Counted from the stretch's first letter, positions 36,646 to 47,775 are shown. The stretch is DNA of 64,000 nt from Erwinia phyllosphaerae (GCF_019132875.1 NZ_JAHSPF010000002.1:1-64000), one strand, 5' to 3'. Numbers and translations: made by a program. The notes: generated by a model from the sequence alone, not told the origin.

Positions 36646-37383
36646 ATGAAAAAAATAGTACTGGCTACGCTTGCCTGGACGGCCATAGTGCAGTTTTCGT
36701 TTGCCGCCGTAGACGTTACCACACAGCCTGACTTCTACTTCCTACAGGAATCCCAGTCAGCGGATAGCCTGGCTCTGTTACCTCCGCCTCCTGCTGTAGA
36801 CAGCATCGCATTTTTAAACGACAAGGCGCAGTATGAAGCAGGAAAAATGCTCAGGAGTACGCCGCGCGGCAAGCAAGCCTGGCAAGATGCGCACGTCAGT
36901 GGTGATGGCGTTGCCGAGGCTTTTTCGACGGCGTTCGGTTTACCAATTGATAAAAAAGCGCCAGAAATTCAGCGTTTGATCATGAAAATGCGTGAGGATG
37001 CGGGCGATCTGGCAACGAGAAGTGCAAAAATTCACTACATGCGTATCAGGCCTTTTGCCTTTTATAATGAACCGACCTGTCGGGCGGATGATGAAGGTAC
37101 CCTGTCAAAAAACGGCGCCTATCCTTCTGGCCATACGACCATCGGCTGGGCGACTGCGCTGGTGCTCGCCGAAATTAATCCGGCCAGGCAAAACGAAATA
37201 CTGAAACGCGGCTATGAAATGGGGCAAAGCCGGGTAATTTGTGGCTATCACTGGCAAAGCGACGTTGACGCGGCCCGCATAGTTGGTGGCGCTATCGTTG
37301 CGCGCCTGCATGCGGATGTCGGCTTCACCCAGCAGTTGCAAAAGGCAAAAGCGGAATTTAAACGCCTGTCATCCGCTTCATAA
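36646..37383 (+). CDS. class A non-specific acid phosphatase (PhoN/PhoC family)
   Basis: A 245-residue secreted phosphatase of the PAP2 superfamily. The signal peptide ([21 protein letters not shown]) is followed by the mature enzyme. The class A signature is complete: Lys128-x6-Arg135-Pro136, Pro160-Ser-Gly-His163, and Ser195-Arg196-x5-His202-x3-Asp206, with His163 and His202 catalytic. It releases phosphate from organic esters in the periplasm. The motif reads GAYPSGH where many members have GSYPSGH. ATG chosen for its AAGGAAG ribosome site and for starting the signal peptide. It stands alone between repeat tracts. Confidence 0.93.
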   Translation: MKKIVLATLAWTAIVQFSFAAVDVTTQPDFYFLQESQSADSLALLPPPPAVDSIAFLNDKAQYEAGKMLRSTPRGKQAWQDAHVSGDGVAEAFSTAFGLPIDKKAPEIQRLIMKMREDAGDLATRSAKIHYMRIRPFAFYNEPTCRADDEGTLSKNGAYPSGHTTIGWATALVLAEINPARQNEILKRGYEMGQSRVICGYHWQSDVDAARIVGGAIVARLHADVGFTQQLQKAKAEFKRLSSAS

Positions 37384-37388
37384 GCCCT

Positions 37389-37416
37389 GCCGGCGGCGAG
37401 TTTTCGCCGCCGGTTT
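37389..37416 (+). terminator. terminator of acid phosphatase gene
   Basis: A 10-bp GC-rich stem, CCGGCGGCGA paired with TCGCCGCCGG around GTTT, begins six bases after the stop and is followed by TTTCC. Confidence 0.8.
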
Positions 37417-37430
37417 CCAGGCTGCTCAGC

Positions 37431-37672
37431 CGTTCAGCGCTGAATTTAACCGTGCATCTATGCCTGGCCGTTCACCGCTAGATTTAACCGTGCATCTATG
37501 GCTGGCCGTTCACCGCTAAATTTAACCGTGCATCTATGCCTGACTGTTCAATGCTAAATTTAACCGTGCATCTATGCCTGACTGTTCAATGCTGAATTTA
37601 ACCGTGCATCTATGCCTGGTTGTTCAATGCTAAATTTAACCGTGCATCTATGCCTGGCCGTTCACCGCTGAC
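37431..37672. repeat. six-copy 38-bp tandem repeat (VNTR-like)
   Basis: Units begin at 37431, 37469, 37507, 37545, 37583 and 37621, with an exact 38-base period, plus a partial seventh. The 19-base core ATTTAACCGTGCATCTATG is preserved in all units save one base in the second (TATGGC for TATGCC lies just outside). The other half varies in two flavours (CGTTCACCGCT and TGTTCAATGCT). No protein reading is supported. It lies between the phosphatase terminator and the toxin-antitoxin genes. Confidence 0.96.
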
Positions 37673-37709
37673 GCTGGCTATATGTGGCTAAGGTTTCACC
37701 CCATCCGTT

Positions 37710-38030
37710 TTACCGTGAGAGGCTGGCCAGTTTTTGCAGCAGCGCTGGGTCTTTTTCCACCATCTTAATCAGTAAAATAGCCTGATTGTTAGGCCGGGCG
37801 CGGCCTTGCTCCCAGTTCTGATAGGTGGTTAGCCCGGTATGCAGATACTGGGCAAACAGCCCCTGCGAAAGCTGCAGCGACTCGCGGATCTGACGGAGTT
37901 CGCTGGCAGGCATTGCAATATCGCGCTCAATGCTTAGTCGATGTGTTTTAAGGGTTTTTTTACCTGCGTTCATCTCGCCCCAGGCATCCATTCCCTCGAC
38001 CAGTTCGGTAAATAGCTGACGTTTTTTCAT
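37710..38030 (-). CDS. XRE-family antitoxin/regulator (HigA/NadS-like)
   Basis: A 106-residue DNA-binding protein. The helix-turn-helix lies at about residues 44-80 (LRQIRESLQLSQGLFAQYLHTGLTTYQNWEQGRARP), and the N-terminal 35 residues (KKRQLFTELVEGMDAW) would wrap the toxin. It is the second gene of a toxin-first pair and overlaps the toxin by four bases. It likely represses the operon. Confidence 0.85.
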   Translation of the reverse strand: MKKRQLFTELVEGMDAWGEMNAGKKTLKTHRLSIERDIAMPASELRQIRESLQLSQGLFAQYLHTGLTTYQNWEQGRARPNNQAILLIKMVEKDPALLQKLASLSR

Positions 38031-38368
38031 GGTTCCGTTCCCGTTAGATGGTAATCCAGTAGCTGGCGCAGCAGATTTTGTTGGGCAAGCGTTAAGTCGT
38101 CCATTTCGCCTTTGCTATACAGCGTGAAAAGCAGAAACTGCGACTTTTCCGGCCACCAGTAATAAATAATCCGCAGGCCGCTTCGCTTTCCCTTATGTCG
38201 ACGATCGTCGCCCAGCCTGAGCTTACGCAGTCCGCCCGTGTGCTGCATCACATCGCCACAGCAGGGAGCAAGCAGCAATAAATTTTGCAGGCTACGAAAA
38301 GCTTCATCAGAAAGATATTCTGCACGATGACGTGCAAAAGGTGGCAACTCAATAAAGATGGCGTCCAC
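38027..38368 (-). CDS. RelE/HigB-like toxin
   Basis: A 113-residue member of the RelE/ParE superfamily: LSDEAFRSLQNLLLLAP, TGGLRKLRLGDDRRHKGKRSGLRIIYYWW and LFTLYSKGEMDDLT are characteristic. Members cleave ribosome-bound mRNA. The GTG at 38368, eight bases after AAAGGAG on the minus strand, is the best start; an open frame continues 12 codons upstream without ribosome site. Toxin precedes antitoxin, as in higBA. A small inverted repeat (CCATC/GATGG, 38401-38415) just upstream could be an operator. Confidence 0.85.
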   Translation of the reverse strand: MDAIFIELPPFARHRAEYLSDEAFRSLQNLLLLAPCCGDVMQHTGGLRKLRLGDDRRHKGKRSGLRIIYYWWPEKSQFLLFTLYSKGEMDDLTLAQQNLLRQLLDYHLTGTEP

Positions 38369-38593
38369 TGCCTTATCTCCTTTCTTTGGATAAACTATCC
38401 CCATCTGAAGGATGGTTCTATGCTTTCGATCAAATTTCAGGCGCTATTTTGCCTGTAGAACCGCCTGAATGCCGCCATGAAATGTCGATGCTGCGTGATG
38501 TCTCGCAAGTCAGTTGAAAAAGCTATACGCAGGATGAAGAAAAGCGGAAAGGGGAGAGGTTCCGCCAGTCGTAAACCAGCGGAACAAAGAGCA

Positions 38594-39208
38594 TCAGGAG
38601 AGGGCGACCTTAATACCGAAGGCGATAAGCACCGTACCCAATAACCGGTCGATAATCTTTTGCGCTTTAGCCAGGCCGCGACGCACCGGCGCACTCTGAA
38701 TAAGCACTACCAGCGTTGGCCACCAGATTGATGAAAGCGTCAGAATAATGCCCGCGTACCAGATTTTTTCGCCCAGGCCTGAATGGACGTTAAGAACCTG
38801 AGTAAACATAGACAGGAAAAACAAGGTCGCCTTAGGATTTAACAGATTGCAAAGATAGCCCTGCATAAAAGCTTTTTTCAGCGAGGTGTTTTCCGCCGCA
38901 ACATTACTGAGATCCATTTTACTGTTGCCGCGAGAAAGCAGCGCCTGGATGCCTACATAAATCAGGTAAGCCGCGCCCGCGTACTTAAGCAGCATAAACA
39001 GCCATGGCGTAGTGGTAATGACGACTGCCAGGCCTGCTACACAATAGGTCATATGCGTTGCTACAGCACAGTTAACGCCAAGCGCGGTCATCAGCGCGGC
39101 GCGACGCGGATAGCGTGCGGCGTTTTTAATAATCAGAAAAAAATCCGGGCCGGGCGAAAGCATGCCCAGCGCAGAGATAGTGAAAATAAGTAAGCTGGTT
39201 TCTAACAT
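38594..39208 (-). CDS. LysE/RhtB-family amino acid exporter
   Basis: A 204-residue membrane protein with about six helices. The family motif GMLSPGPDFFLIIKNAA lies at residues 15-31, and NLLNPKATLFFLS is the second conserved segment. Closest by length and sequence to the RhtC (threonine) type, but the substrate is not decidable. Divergent from folA by about 195 bases. The 157 bases between this gene and 38437 hold nothing recognisable. Confidence 0.85.
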   Translation of the reverse strand: MLETSLLIFTISALGMLSPGPDFFLIIKNAARYPRRAALMTALGVNCAVATHMTYCVAGLAVVITTTPWLFMLLKYAGAAYLIYVGIQALLSRGNSKMDLSNVAAENTSLKKAFMQGYLCNLLNPKATLFFLSMFTQVLNVHSGLGEKIWYAGIILTLSSIWWPTLVVLIQSAPVRRGLAKAQKIIDRLLGTVLIAFGIKVALS

Positions 39209-39402
39209 GATGTTCTAAGGCTTCTACAGGAAAGGGGAGTTTTTAAGCACGTTGCTGAGCTTATTTTAGCCTGAAGTTCTGGCAAAATACACGCAAACGA
39301 TATCCTGATAAACCTTTACTTAATTCCCTCTGCTTAGCTATCGACGAAACTTTCGCCTTTCCGTATGATGACGCCAATTTTACACCTTATGAGTATTCTC
39401 AG

Positions 39403-39882
39403 ATGATAAGCCTGATTGCAGCCATGGCAACCGACCGCGTTATCGGGATGGAAAATGCCATGCCGTGGCATCTGCCAGCCGATTTGGCCTGGTTTAAAAA
39501 GAACACCCTGAACAAACCGGTCATTATGGGACGCCGTACTTTCGAGTCTATTGGTCGTGCATTACCGGGCAGGCTGAATATCGTCATCAGCAGCCAGCCG
39601 GGCCAGACCGAAGGCGTTACCTGGGTGTCATCGATTGAAGATGCTCTGCAGGCCGCAGGCGGGGCGGAAGAGATTATGGTGATTGGCGGCGGTCGCGTTT
39701 ACGAGCAATTCCTGGCGAAAGCGGACAGGCTTTATCTGACGCATATTGATGCTGAAGTTGAAGGCGACACCACCTTTCCTGACTACGAGCCGGATCAGTG
39801 GCAGTCAACCTTCAGCGAATTTCATGACGCTGACGAAAAGAACACCCACAGCTACTGCTTCGAAATCCTCGATCGCCGTTAA
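39403..39882 (+). CDS. folA: dihydrofolate reductase
   Basis: A 159-residue DHFR, identical in length to E. coli FolA, reducing dihydrofolate to tetrahydrofolate with NADPH; the target of trimethoprim. Asp27 (PADLAW), the Met20 loop ([11 protein letters not shown]), the NADPH loop [10 protein letters not shown] and [12 protein letters not shown] are all present, with no obvious resistance-type change visible. Convergent with apaH over a shared palindrome. Confidence 0.98.
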   Translation: MISLIAAMATDRVIGMENAMPWHLPADLAWFKKNTLNKPVIMGRRTFESIGRALPGRLNIVISSQPGQTEGVTWVSSIEDALQAAGGAEEIMVIGGGRVYEQFLAKADRLYLTHIDAEVEGDTTFPDYEPDQWQSTFSEFHDADEKNTHSYCFEILDRR

Positions 39883-39884
39883 GT

Positions 39885-39912
39885 TTCAGGGCGGATAATT
39901 ATCCGCCCTGAA
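39885..39912. terminator. bidirectional hairpin between folA and apaH
   Basis: A 12-bp perfect stem, TTCAGGGCGGAT paired with ATCCGCCCTGAA around AATT, starts two bases after the folA stop and ends before the apaH stop. T-runs are poor on both sides. Confidence 0.7.
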
Positions 39913-39914
39913 GA

Positions 39915-40745
39915 TTATTCTTCCACCGTGCTTTTAAGCTTTGACGGCTGCACGAACCACGCCTTATCTTCCCAGCGCAGCATGGTCAGGTTTCCTCCCC
40001 AACAGCAGCCCGTATCAAGCCCCAGGATGCCTTCCGGCGTGCCTTTTCCTTCCAGCGAAGCCCAGTGACCAAACACGATAGTGTAATCACGCGCGACGGG
40101 ACCGGGAATGGTAAACCAGGGTTTTAGCGGGGCGGGTGCGGAAGCGGGCGTATCTTTGCAGATCATATCCAGCTGGCCATTGGGAAAGCAATAACGCATA
40201 CGGGTTAGCGCATTGGTGCTGAAGCGCAGACGTGCCAGGCCGCTTAGCTCCGGCGACCAGTTATTTGGCATATCGCCATACATAGCGTCCAGAAACAGGG
40301 GATAGGTGTCGCTGGAGAGGACGGCTTCCACTTCACGCGCGCAGCTTTTTGCCGTTTCAATATCCCATTGCGGGGTAATCCCGGCATGCGCCATCGCCAG
40401 TTTTTTCTCTTCATCTACCTGCAGCAGCGGCTGGCGGCGCAGCCAGTTAATCAGCTCGTCAGCATCTTCCGCCTGCAGCAGTGAAGTGATGCGATCTTTG
40501 GGTTTATTGCGGCTGATACCGGCAAAAACGGCCAGCAGATGGAGATCGTGATTGCCCAACACCAGCTTAACCGCGTCGCCAAGCGAGCGAACGTAGCGCA
40601 GAACTTCCAGTGAAGCAGGACCGCGAGCCACTAAATCGCCCGTTAGCCATAGCGTGTCCTGAGCAGGATCGAAAGCCACCTGCTCCAGTAGCGACTGCAG
40701 TTCATCGTAACAGCCGTGAATATCGCCAATCAGGTAAGTGCTCAT
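39915..40745 (-). CDS. apaH: bis(5'-nucleosyl)-tetraphosphatase (symmetrical)
   Basis: A 276-residue metallophosphatase that splits Ap4A into two ADP and also removes Np4 caps from RNA. The GDIHG (residues 7-11), GDLVARGP and GNHDLHLL motifs form the bimetal site. The ATG at 40745 gives the usual start [16 protein letters not shown]; a TTG six bases upstream is possible but unneeded. Last gene of the surA-pdxA-rsmA-apaG-apaH series. Confidence 0.96.
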   Translation of the reverse strand: MSTYLIGDIHGCYDELQSLLEQVAFDPAQDTLWLTGDLVARGPASLEVLRYVRSLGDAVKLVLGNHDLHLLAVFAGISRNKPKDRITSLLQAEDADELINWLRRQPLLQVDEEKKLAMAHAGITPQWDIETAKSCAREVEAVLSSDTYPLFLDAMYGDMPNNWSPELSGLARLRFSTNALTRMRYCFPNGQLDMICKDTPASAPAPLKPWFTIPGPVARDYTIVFGHWASLEGKGTPEGILGLDTGCCWGGNLTMLRWEDKAWFVQPSKLKSTVEE

Positions 40746-40792
40746 AAACAATCCGAACCTCTGCGTCGGGAAAGCCCGAATCGCAATCAGAA

Positions 40793-41170
40793 TTAGTGTA
40801 TGTGGCTGGGAATGGCCAGTCGGAACACCGGGATCGCCACGCGAAAGGTTTCGCCTTCGCTGTCGATCATCTCATAGTGTCCCTGCATGGTGCCCATCGG
40901 GGTTTCAAGGACGGCCCCGCTGGTATATTGAAATTCACTGCCGGGCTGAATATGGGGCTGCTCGCCGACCACGCCTTCGCCCTGAACTTCCGTTTCGCGA
41001 CCGTTACCGTTGGTAATCAGCCAGTGGCGGCCCAGCAGTTGCACGGCGGTACGCCCCAGGTTACGGATAATAATGGTGTAGGCAAAAACGTAGCGGTTCT
41101 CTTCCGGCGCAGACTGCGACGAAATATAAGCGCTCTGTACATGCACACAAACTCGGGGCGTATCGTTCAT
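40793..41170 (-). CDS. apaG: Co2+/Mg2+ efflux-associated protein ApaG
   Basis: A 125-residue protein with the ApaG (DUF525) beta-sandwich, same length as in E. coli. Conserved [42 protein letters not shown] and [11 protein letters not shown] are clear. Its role is unsettled (linked to metal resistance and a regulatory fold shared with F-box proteins). The ATG at 41170 lies four bases after the rsmA stop; the upstream frame inside rsmA is not a credible start. Confidence 0.95.
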   Translation of the reverse strand: MNDTPRVCVHVQSAYISSQSAPEENRYVFAYTIIIRNLGRTAVQLLGRHWLITNGNGRETEVQGEGVVGEQPHIQPGSEFQYTSGAVLETPMGTMQGHYEMIDSEGETFRVAIPVFRLAIPSHIH

Positions 41171-41174
41171 CGGG

Positions 41175-41999
41175 TTAACTCTCCTGCGGCTGCTCGGGAT
41201 GCGCAGACAGCCAGTTTGCCAGCTGGCAATACTGGGCCACAGAGATGTTTTCCGCACGCAGTGTCGGATCGATGTTCATCTCCTGTAGCGCCTCCAGCGA
41301 GAACAGATGGCCAAGGCTATTGCGCAGAGTTTTACGGCGTTTACCAAAAGCTTCGGTAGTGATCCTGCTCAGGATTTTAATGTCCTGTACAGGATGCAAA
41401 ATAGAGGCGTGAGGCACCAGGCGAACCACGGCGGAATCGACTTTAGGCGCAGGCGTAAAGGATTCCGGCGGTACTTCCAGCACCGGGATTACCTGGCAAT
41501 AATATTGCGCCATGACCGTTAAACGACCATAGGCCTTGCTGCCTGGTCCCGCCACCAGACGGTTCACTACTTCTTTCTGCAACATAAAGTGCATGTCGCG
41601 GATCGCATTAGTATAGCTGAACAGGTGAAACATCAATGGCGTAGAGATGTTGTAGGGCAGGTTACCAAAGACGCGCAGAGACTGGCCTTTTTCCCGGGCA
41701 TAGGCCGCAAAGTCAAAGGTCATGGCATCCTGCTGGAAAATCGTCAGCTTAGGCCCTAAAAAAGGGTGAGTCTGTAAACGAGCCGCCAGATCGCGGTCAA
41801 GTTCAATCACCGTCATTGCTTCCAGCCGCTCGCCAACCGGTTCGGTTAACGCGCCCAGGCCAGGGCCGATTTCGACAACGGTTTCGCCGGACTGTGGGTG
41901 GATCGCAGAGACGATGCTGTCGATAATATACTGATCGTTAAGGAAGTTCTGTCCGAAACGTTTGCGGGCAAAATGGCCCTGATGGACGCGATTATTCAT
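41175..41999 (-). CDS. rsmA: 16S rRNA (adenine1518-N6/adenine1519-N6)-dimethyltransferase
   Basis: A 274-residue KsgA that dimethylates A1518 and A1519 of 16S rRNA late in 30S assembly. Motifs: [10 protein letters not shown], the SAM site [22 protein letters not shown] and the catalytic FGNLPYNIS. Loss gives kasugamycin resistance. The ATG at 41999 gives [20 protein letters not shown] and overlaps the pdxA end by eight bases. Confidence 0.97.
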   Translation of the reverse strand: MNNRVHQGHFARKRFGQNFLNDQYIIDSIVSAIHPQSGETVVEIGPGLGALTEPVGERLEAMTVIELDRDLAARLQTHPFLGPKLTIFQQDAMTFDFAAYAREKGQSLRVFGNLPYNISTPLMFHLFSYTNAIRDMHFMLQKEVVNRLVAGPGSKAYGRLTVMAQYYCQVIPVLEVPPESFTPAPKVDSAVVRLVPHASILHPVQDIKILSRITTEAFGKRRKTLRNSLGHLFSLEALQEMNIDPTLRAENISVAQYCQLANWLSAHPEQPQES

Positions 42000-42984
42000 T
42001 ACTGCTCTTGAGATTGGTGATGGCGAGATTAAGCGCCGTAATAAAGCTGCCCGCATCAGCCTGACCCAGGCCTGCCAGCTCTAAAGCGGTGCCGTGGTCT
42101 ACGGAAGTGCGGATAAAAGGCAGGCCGAGCGTGATATTCACGGCTCGTCCAAAACCCTGGTACTTCAGCACCGGCAGACCCTGGTCGTGATACATCGCCA
42201 GAACCGCGTCAGCATGCTGTAAATATTTTGGCTGGAACAGCGTATCGGCCGGAAGCGGGCCGGTCAGCCGTATTCCCCTGTGCCTTAATTCGTCCAGCGC
42301 GGGAATGATAACATCAATCTCTTCCCGGCCCATATGACCACCTTCACCGGCGTGCGGATTAAGCCCGCAGACGAAAATATGGGGTGAGGGCAGGCCAAAT
42401 TTGCTCTGTAGATCGGCATGAAGAATGTTGATGACTTCGTGCAGGCTGTCACGGGTGATCGCGGCCGAAACGTCCTTTAACGGCAGATGCGTGGTTGCCA
42501 GGGCAACCCGCAGCTCTTCCGTCGCCAGCATCATAACCACACGTGAACAGCCAGCGCGCTCGGCGAAAAATTCCGTATGGCCGCTAAACGGGATACCGGC
42601 ATCGTTTATGACGCCTTTATGTACCGGTCCGGTAACCAGCGCGGCAAATTCGCCGTTCAGGCAGCCATCGCAGGCGCGCGCCAGCGTTTCCAGCACGTAC
42701 TGACTGTTGGCAACGCACAGTTCGCCGGCTTTTACCGGCTGCGCTGTAGCAACAGGCAATACCGTCAGCGTACCGGCAATCTGCGGCTGCGCCGCAACGC
42801 CCGGCTGGTATTCGCGCAGGGTCAAAGGTAAACCCAGCTTTGCTGCACGCTCGCGTAACAAAGCGGGATCGGCACAAACTACCAGTTCAACCGGCCAGTT
42901 GTGCTGGGCCAGTTGCAGAGTGACATCAGGACCAATCCCGGCGGGTTCGCCGGGAGTGATCGCCACGCGCATATTACTGAGCAT
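41992..42984 (-). CDS. pdxA: 4-hydroxythreonine-4-phosphate dehydrogenase
   Basis: A 330-residue PdxA for pyridoxal 5'-phosphate synthesis. [12 protein letters not shown] opens the protein, and metal/substrate motifs [21 protein letters not shown] and [11 protein letters not shown] are intact. Three in-frame ATGs (42990, 42984, 42972) are possible; 42984 gives the same N-terminal length as the E. coli protein. It overlaps the surA 3' end by 11 bases, showing operon structure. Confidence 0.95.
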   Translation of the reverse strand: MLSNMRVAITPGEPAGIGPDVTLQLAQHNWPVELVVCADPALLRERAAKLGLPLTLREYQPGVAAQPQIAGTLTVLPVATAQPVKAGELCVANSQYVLETLARACDGCLNGEFAALVTGPVHKGVINDAGIPFSGHTEFFAERAGCSRVVMMLATEELRVALATTHLPLKDVSAAITRDSLHEVINILHADLQSKFGLPSPHIFVCGLNPHAGEGGHMGREEIDVIIPALDELRHRGIRLTGPLPADTLFQPKYLQHADAVLAMYHDQGLPVLKYQGFGRAVNITLGLPFIRTSVDHGTALELAGLGQADAGSFITALNLAITNLKSSNE

Positions 42985-44269
42985 TGGCATCCAGAATTTT
43001 CACATAGGCGGAAGCACGCTGCTCCTGCATCCAGGTTTGCGCCTCTTCTGCGAATTTACGGTTAAACAGCAGGCGGTAGGCGCGCTCTTTCTGCGCCGCA
43101 TCGGTTTTATCAACCTGACGCGTATCTATCAGCTGAATTAAATGCCAGCCGAAGGAAGAGTGTACAGGCGCACTCATCTGGCCTTTTTTCAGCTTCAGCA
43201 GCGCGTCGCGGAAAGCGGGATCGTATACTTCTGGCGAGCTCCAGCCCAGATCGCCACCCTGATTAGCAGAGCCCGGATCCTGAGAAAGCTGCTTAGCTGC
43301 CTGAGCGAAGGTGGTTTTGCCGCTATTGATATCGGCAGCCACCTGAATAAGCTTCTGGCGAGCCTGGTCGTCGGTCATGACCGGCGATGGTTTCAGAAGA
43401 ATATGGCGCGCATGGACTTCCGTGACGGAGATATTCTGCTTATCGCCACGAATATCGTTCACTTTCAGAATATGGAAGCCAACGCCGGAACGAATCGGGC
43501 CAATAATATCGCCTTTTTTCGCCACAACCAGCGACTGAGCAAACAGCGAAGGCAGCTCCTGAATGCGTCCCCAACCCATATTGCCGCCCTTCAGCGCCTG
43601 TGGATCGGCAGAGTAGGTGATAGCCAGTTTGCCGAAGTCAGCACCGCCTTTCGCTTCGCTAACCAGCTGTTTTGCCAGCTTTTCCTGATCGTCAACCTGC
43701 TGCTGCGTTGGGTTTTCCGGCAGCGGCAGCAGAATGTGGCTGAGGTTTAGTTCGGTAGAAGCGTTGTTCTGCGAGGCAACCTGGGTAGCCAGCGAATCCA
43801 CTTCCTGCGGCAGGATCGTAACGCGACGACGGACTTCGTTATTGCGCACTTCGGCAATCGTCATCTCTTTACGGATTTGCTCGCGGTAAGTCGCATAGTT
43901 CATGCCGTCATAAGCCAGGCGGCTACGCAGCTGATCGACGCTCATTTTGTTCTGCGCGGCAATATTAGCAATCGCCTGATCGAGCTGATCGTCCTGAATC
44001 TGGATACCGGCCTGTTTTGCCATCTGCAGCAGAATATTATCCATTACCAGACGTTCGATGATCTGGTGACGCAGCGTTTTGTCATCCGGAAGCTGCTGAC
44101 CGGCCTGCTGCGACTGGCTTTTTACCGAGCGCATCATGCCATCGACGTCGCTTTCCAGAACGACGCCGTTATTGACTACGGCGGCTACTTTATCAACAAC
44201 TTGCGGTGCTGCAAACGCGGTGCTTGCCGTCAGCGCTGCACCAAGGATCAGCATTCTCCAGTTCTTCAT
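42974..44269 (-). CDS. surA: periplasmic chaperone and peptidyl-prolyl isomerase SurA
   Basis: A 431-residue periplasmic chaperone for outer-membrane proteins, including LptD encoded just upstream. Signal peptide [21 protein letters not shown]-terminal chaperone domain to about residue 170; two parvulin domains ([16 protein letters not shown] near 175 and [16 protein letters not shown] near 287); a C-terminal helix completing the chaperone module. Length is close to the E. coli protein (428). Confidence 0.97.
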   Translation of the reverse strand: MKNWRMLILGAALTASTAFAAPQVVDKVAAVVNNGVVLESDVDGMMRSVKSQSQQAGQQLPDDKTLRHQIIERLVMDNILLQMAKQAGIQIQDDQLDQAIANIAAQNKMSVDQLRSRLAYDGMNYATYREQIRKEMTIAEVRNNEVRRRVTILPQEVDSLATQVASQNNASTELNLSHILLPLPENPTQQQVDDQEKLAKQLVSEAKGGADFGKLAITYSADPQALKGGNMGWGRIQELPSLFAQSLVVAKKGDIIGPIRSGVGFHILKVNDIRGDKQNISVTEVHARHILLKPSPVMTDDQARQKLIQVAADINSGKTTFAQAAKQLSQDPGSANQGGDLGWSSPEVYDPAFRDALLKLKKGQMSAPVHSSFGWHLIQLIDTRQVDKTDAAQKERAYRLLFNRKFAEEAQTWMQEQRASAYVKILDANAQ

Positions 44270-44323
44270 ACTTTTTCCATTCTTCTATCCGCACGGCGGG
44301 TTGGCATACTAATTATCACAACA

Positions 44324-46684
44324 TCAGAAAGAGCGCTGATAAGGCAAAATGCCCTGACGCAGCATCTGGCCGGTGCCCAGGCTATAGCTCGGGCTCAGAC
44401 CACGTAGCTCAATGTTGAACGAGATTTTATTGTCATAGGTACTGCTGTCGTTTTCCCAACTGGTGATCTTACGTTCGTAACCCAGACGAATAGCGTAGCA
44501 GCAAGAGCTATACTGCACGCCGAGCAGCTGATCGGCAGGCTGTTTGGCCTTGGTATCGTAATACCAGGCGCCAACGACCGACCAGGCATCGGCGATTGGC
44601 CAGCTTGCCGTCGCGCCTACCTGCGAAATTCCCTGTTGGTAGCCAGGGTTAGTGATCTGGCTCAGCGTCTGCTGGATATATTCCGGGCTGGTGTAGCGAT
44701 AGTTCAGCTGCACCATGCGGTCTGCATCACGGCGATATTCCAGTACGGCGTTGCCCTGGGAAACGTTGTCGATACGCGTGTCATACTGCACACCGCCACG
44801 CGCACCCCAGCGATCGCTAATCTTCCAGTAGGTATCGCCAGCCCAAACCAGGCTGCCGCGATCGTCGCTGTCTACGTTCTCCAGCCCGGTACGGGATGGG
44901 GTAAACGAATAGATTTGACCTACAGAAGCGTTAAAACGTTCAACCAAATCGTTATCAAATATTCGCGTGGTGACGCCGCTGGTCAGCTGGTTGGCGGAAG
45001 CGATACGATCCAGGCCGCTGTAAGTACGGTCGCGGAACAGGCCGGTATAGTCGCTTTGCAGCAAGGTAGAGTCGTACGCGCGGATCATGCTCTGATCGCG
45101 GTAAGGGATATAAAGGTACTGCATACGCGGTTCCAGCGTCTGCGTATAGCCTTCTGACCAGTCCATATCGCGGTCAAAGACCATTTTGCCGTCAACCTTA
45201 AACTGCGGCATAACGCGGTTAACGTTGCTTTTCAGCTGGTTAACTTTGCTGGTATCGACGTTGTTGTTGTAATACTCAATATCATCCTGCTGATAGTGCG
45301 TCGCCAGCAGTTTGGCTTCGGTATTAATGCTGCCCCAGCCGTTAGCCAGCGGCAGGTTGATGGTTGGTTCCAGATGCAAACGCGTTGCGTCCGGATATTC
45401 TTCGTTAACGTTGGTAAATTTGACCGCCTGCGCATAAAGATGCGTATCGAACGGGCCAACGCTGTTCTGGTAATAGTTAAAATCGAACTGCGGCTCGGCG
45501 CGGTATACGTCGTTACTCGACTGGGTAGAGAAGATCTGGAACTGTTTGGTCGACAGCGTCGCGTCCCAGTTTTTCTCTGCGTAGCCTACGCTGAATTTTT
45601 GCGTGACGTAGCCGTCGGTCGAATCACCATAGGTAGAGTCCAGATCGGTAAAGTAATAAGGATCGCTGACCTTGGTATAGTCGACGTTAAAGCGCCAGTT
45701 CTGCTCATAAACGCCCGAATGCTTCCAAAAGAACAGCCAGCGCCTGGAGTCTTTATCATCATTAATGCCGCGCGTAGCCGCATCGTTGGTGTACTGCTTG
45801 TCGGAAGGCAGATAATCGAACTCAACCAGGCCCGCGCCCGCTGTCGTCAGGTAGCGGAACTCATTTTGCCACTGCATGCCGCGCTTGCTCATGTAGTGCG
45901 GCGTGAGGGTGGCGTCGGCCTGCGGTGCGATGTTCCAGTAATAGGGCAGCAAAAACTCGAAGCCGTTAGAGCTACCGTATTTGGCGTTAGGGATCAAAAA
46001 GCCCGAGCGGCGGCGGTCACCAATCGGCAACTGTAAATAGGGGCTGTACAGCACCGGCACCGCACCGATCTTAAAGCGGGCGTTCCAGATTTCCGCAACC
46101 TGCTCCTCGCGATCTTCGATCACTTCCGTTCCCGCTACGCTCCAGCTGTTATCGCCGGGCAGGCAGGAAGTAAAGGTGCCGTTTTCCAGAATGGTATAGC
46201 GGTTCTGTCCGCGCAGCTTCATCTGATCGCCACTACCGCGTCCCTGACGGCCTACCATCTGATAGGTGCCGTTCCAGACGTTGGTGTCTTTGGTGTTCAG
46301 ATTAGACCAGGCTTTCGGACCTTTCAGGATGATCTGATTATCGTCGTAATGCACATTACCCAACGCGTCCACGGTGCGCACCGGCGCCGGCTGACCCGCC
46401 TGCTGCCGTTGGTGCAGCTGCACCTCGTCGGAAAGCAGCTGGCTATTGCCCTGCTTAATATCGACGTTGCCGCTAAAGACCGCGTCATCAGGATAGTTGC
46501 CTTTCGCTTGATCCGCGTTGATAGTAACCGGCAGTTCATTGGTGTTCTTACCCTGAACCAGAGGACGGTTATAGCTCGGCACTCCCAGCATACACTGTGA
46601 GGTGAGATCGTCTGCCAGACCTTGCTGGCTGTAGAGCGCTGAGCCGATAAGCGTGGCCAGCAAAGTAGGTAGTCGTTTTTTCAT
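44324..46684 (-). CDS. lptD: LPS assembly outer-membrane protein LptD
   Basis: A 786-residue outer-membrane protein that, with LptE, inserts lipopolysaccharide into the outer leaflet. Signal peptide [24 protein letters not shown], an N-terminal beta-jellyroll ([24 protein letters not shown]) and a large beta-barrel. The disulphide cysteines are visible: Cys31 (SQCMLG), one in TSCLPGDN, and the adjacent pair in [10 protein letters not shown]. The ATG at 46684 begins the signal peptide; 12 further upstream codons are open but would spoil it. Divergent from djlA over 183 bases. Confidence 0.97.
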   Translation of the reverse strand: MKKRLPTLLATLIGSALYSQQGLADDLTSQCMLGVPSYNRPLVQGKNTNELPVTINADQAKGNYPDDAVFSGNVDIKQGNSQLLSDEVQLHQRQQAGQPAPVRTVDALGNVHYDDNQIILKGPKAWSNLNTKDTNVWNGTYQMVGRQGRGSGDQMKLRGQNRYTILENGTFTSCLPGDNSWSVAGTEVIEDREEQVAEIWNARFKIGAVPVLYSPYLQLPIGDRRRSGFLIPNAKYGSSNGFEFLLPYYWNIAPQADATLTPHYMSKRGMQWQNEFRYLTTAGAGLVEFDYLPSDKQYTNDAATRGINDDKDSRRWLFFWKHSGVYEQNWRFNVDYTKVSDPYYFTDLDSTYGDSTDGYVTQKFSVGYAEKNWDATLSTKQFQIFSTQSSNDVYRAEPQFDFNYYQNSVGPFDTHLYAQAVKFTNVNEEYPDATRLHLEPTINLPLANGWGSINTEAKLLATHYQQDDIEYYNNNVDTSKVNQLKSNVNRVMPQFKVDGKMVFDRDMDWSEGYTQTLEPRMQYLYIPYRDQSMIRAYDSTLLQSDYTGLFRDRTYSGLDRIASANQLTSGVTTRIFDNDLVERFNASVGQIYSFTPSRTGLENVDSDDRGSLVWAGDTYWKISDRWGARGGVQYDTRIDNVSQGNAVLEYRRDADRMVQLNYRYTSPEYIQQTLSQITNPGYQQGISQVGATASWPIADAWSVVGAWYYDTKAKQPADQLLGVQYSSCCYAIRLGYERKITSWENDSSTYDNKISFNIELRGLSPSYSLGTGQMLRQGILPYQRSF

Positions 46685-46867
46685 ACGCGGTATCGAAAAT
46701 TCCGTGATAGCTGGCATCATGCCGACAAACGGTCAGAGACTAACGCACTCAACTGCGTTGCGCTAGTGTTATCCGGACTGTTTGACCGCGTTGCCGTTAG
46801 GCTCTGAGATAAATGACGGGTATGATAATGCAATTTTTAGCCTTCAGCATGGCGAATTGAGGAGTAT

Positions 46868-47692
46868 ATGCGCTATTGGGGAAAAGTAATTGGGCTTGTG
46901 CTGGGATTGTTAAGCGGCACCGGTTTTTGGGGACTGGCTATCGGCCTGCTCTTTGGACATCTGATTGATAAGGCGCGAGCGGTTCAGGGACAGGGTTATT
47001 TCGCCAATCAGCAAACGCGTCAGGCGCTTTTTTTTAGCACCACCTTTCAGGTTATGGGCCATCTGACCAAGTCAAAAGGGCGCGTGACCGATGCGGATAT
47101 TCAGATGGCCTCTTTATTGATGGACCGGATGCAGCTACATGGTGAGGCCAGGACGGCGGCGCAGCAGGCTTTTCGTCAGGGGAAAGAGGGCGATTATCCT
47201 TTGCGCAGCAAACTCAGGGAACTGCGTAGCGCCTGCTTTGGCCGTTTCGATCTGATTAGGATGTTTCTGGAAATACAGATCCAGGCGGCATTTGCGGACG
47301 GTTCACTGCATCCCAATGAACGCCAGGTGCTCTATGTCATTGCTGAAGAGCTGGGAATTTCCCACAGCCAGTTCGATCAATTTTTACGCATGATGCAGGG
47401 CGGCCAGCAGTTTGGCGGCGGCGGACACTATCAGCAGGGAGGCAGTTCGCAAGGCTATGCTCAGGCGCAGCGCGGACCAACGCTGGAAGATGCCTGTAGC
47501 GTGCTGGGAGTAAAAAGCGGCGACGATGCGGCAACCATCAAGCGTGCCTATCGTAAACTGATGAGTGAACATCATCCTGACAAGCTGGTGGCAAAAGGTT
47601 TGCCGCCGCAAATGATGGAGATGGCCAAGCAGAAAGCGCAGGAAATTCAGGCGGCTTACGATTTAATCAAGCGCGAGAAAGGGTTTAAATAA
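46868..47692 (+). CDS. djlA: co-chaperone DjlA (membrane-anchored J-domain protein)
   Basis: A 274-residue inner-membrane DnaK co-chaperone. One N-terminal transmembrane helix ([28 protein letters not shown]) carries the glycine-rich dimerisation pattern. A TerB-like central domain and a Gly/Gln linker ([15 protein letters not shown]) follow. The C-terminal J domain (about 205-274) has the HPD tripeptide in [12 protein letters not shown] preceded by GAGGAG. Confidence 0.95.
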   Translation: MRYWGKVIGLVLGLLSGTGFWGLAIGLLFGHLIDKARAVQGQGYFANQQTRQALFFSTTFQVMGHLTKSKGRVTDADIQMASLLMDRMQLHGEARTAAQQAFRQGKEGDYPLRSKLRELRSACFGRFDLIRMFLEIQIQAAFADGSLHPNERQVLYVIAEELGISHSQFDQFLRMMQGGQQFGGGGHYQQGGSSQGYAQAQRGPTLEDACSVLGVKSGDDAATIKRAYRKLMSEHHPDKLVAKGLPPQMMEMAKQKAQEIQAAYDLIKREKGFK

Positions 47693-47775
47693 ACAGCCTT
47701 TTGTAGATAAACCGAAGGCGTGCGGGTTAAGGATGCCTGTGTGTTGACGGAATGTATTGGCTGATTTGTTGACCA

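Noticed and set aside
37431-37672. CRISPR array
   Set aside because: The intervals between cores are near-identical rather than unique spacers, and no cas genes are nearby; it is a simple 38-bp tandem repeat.
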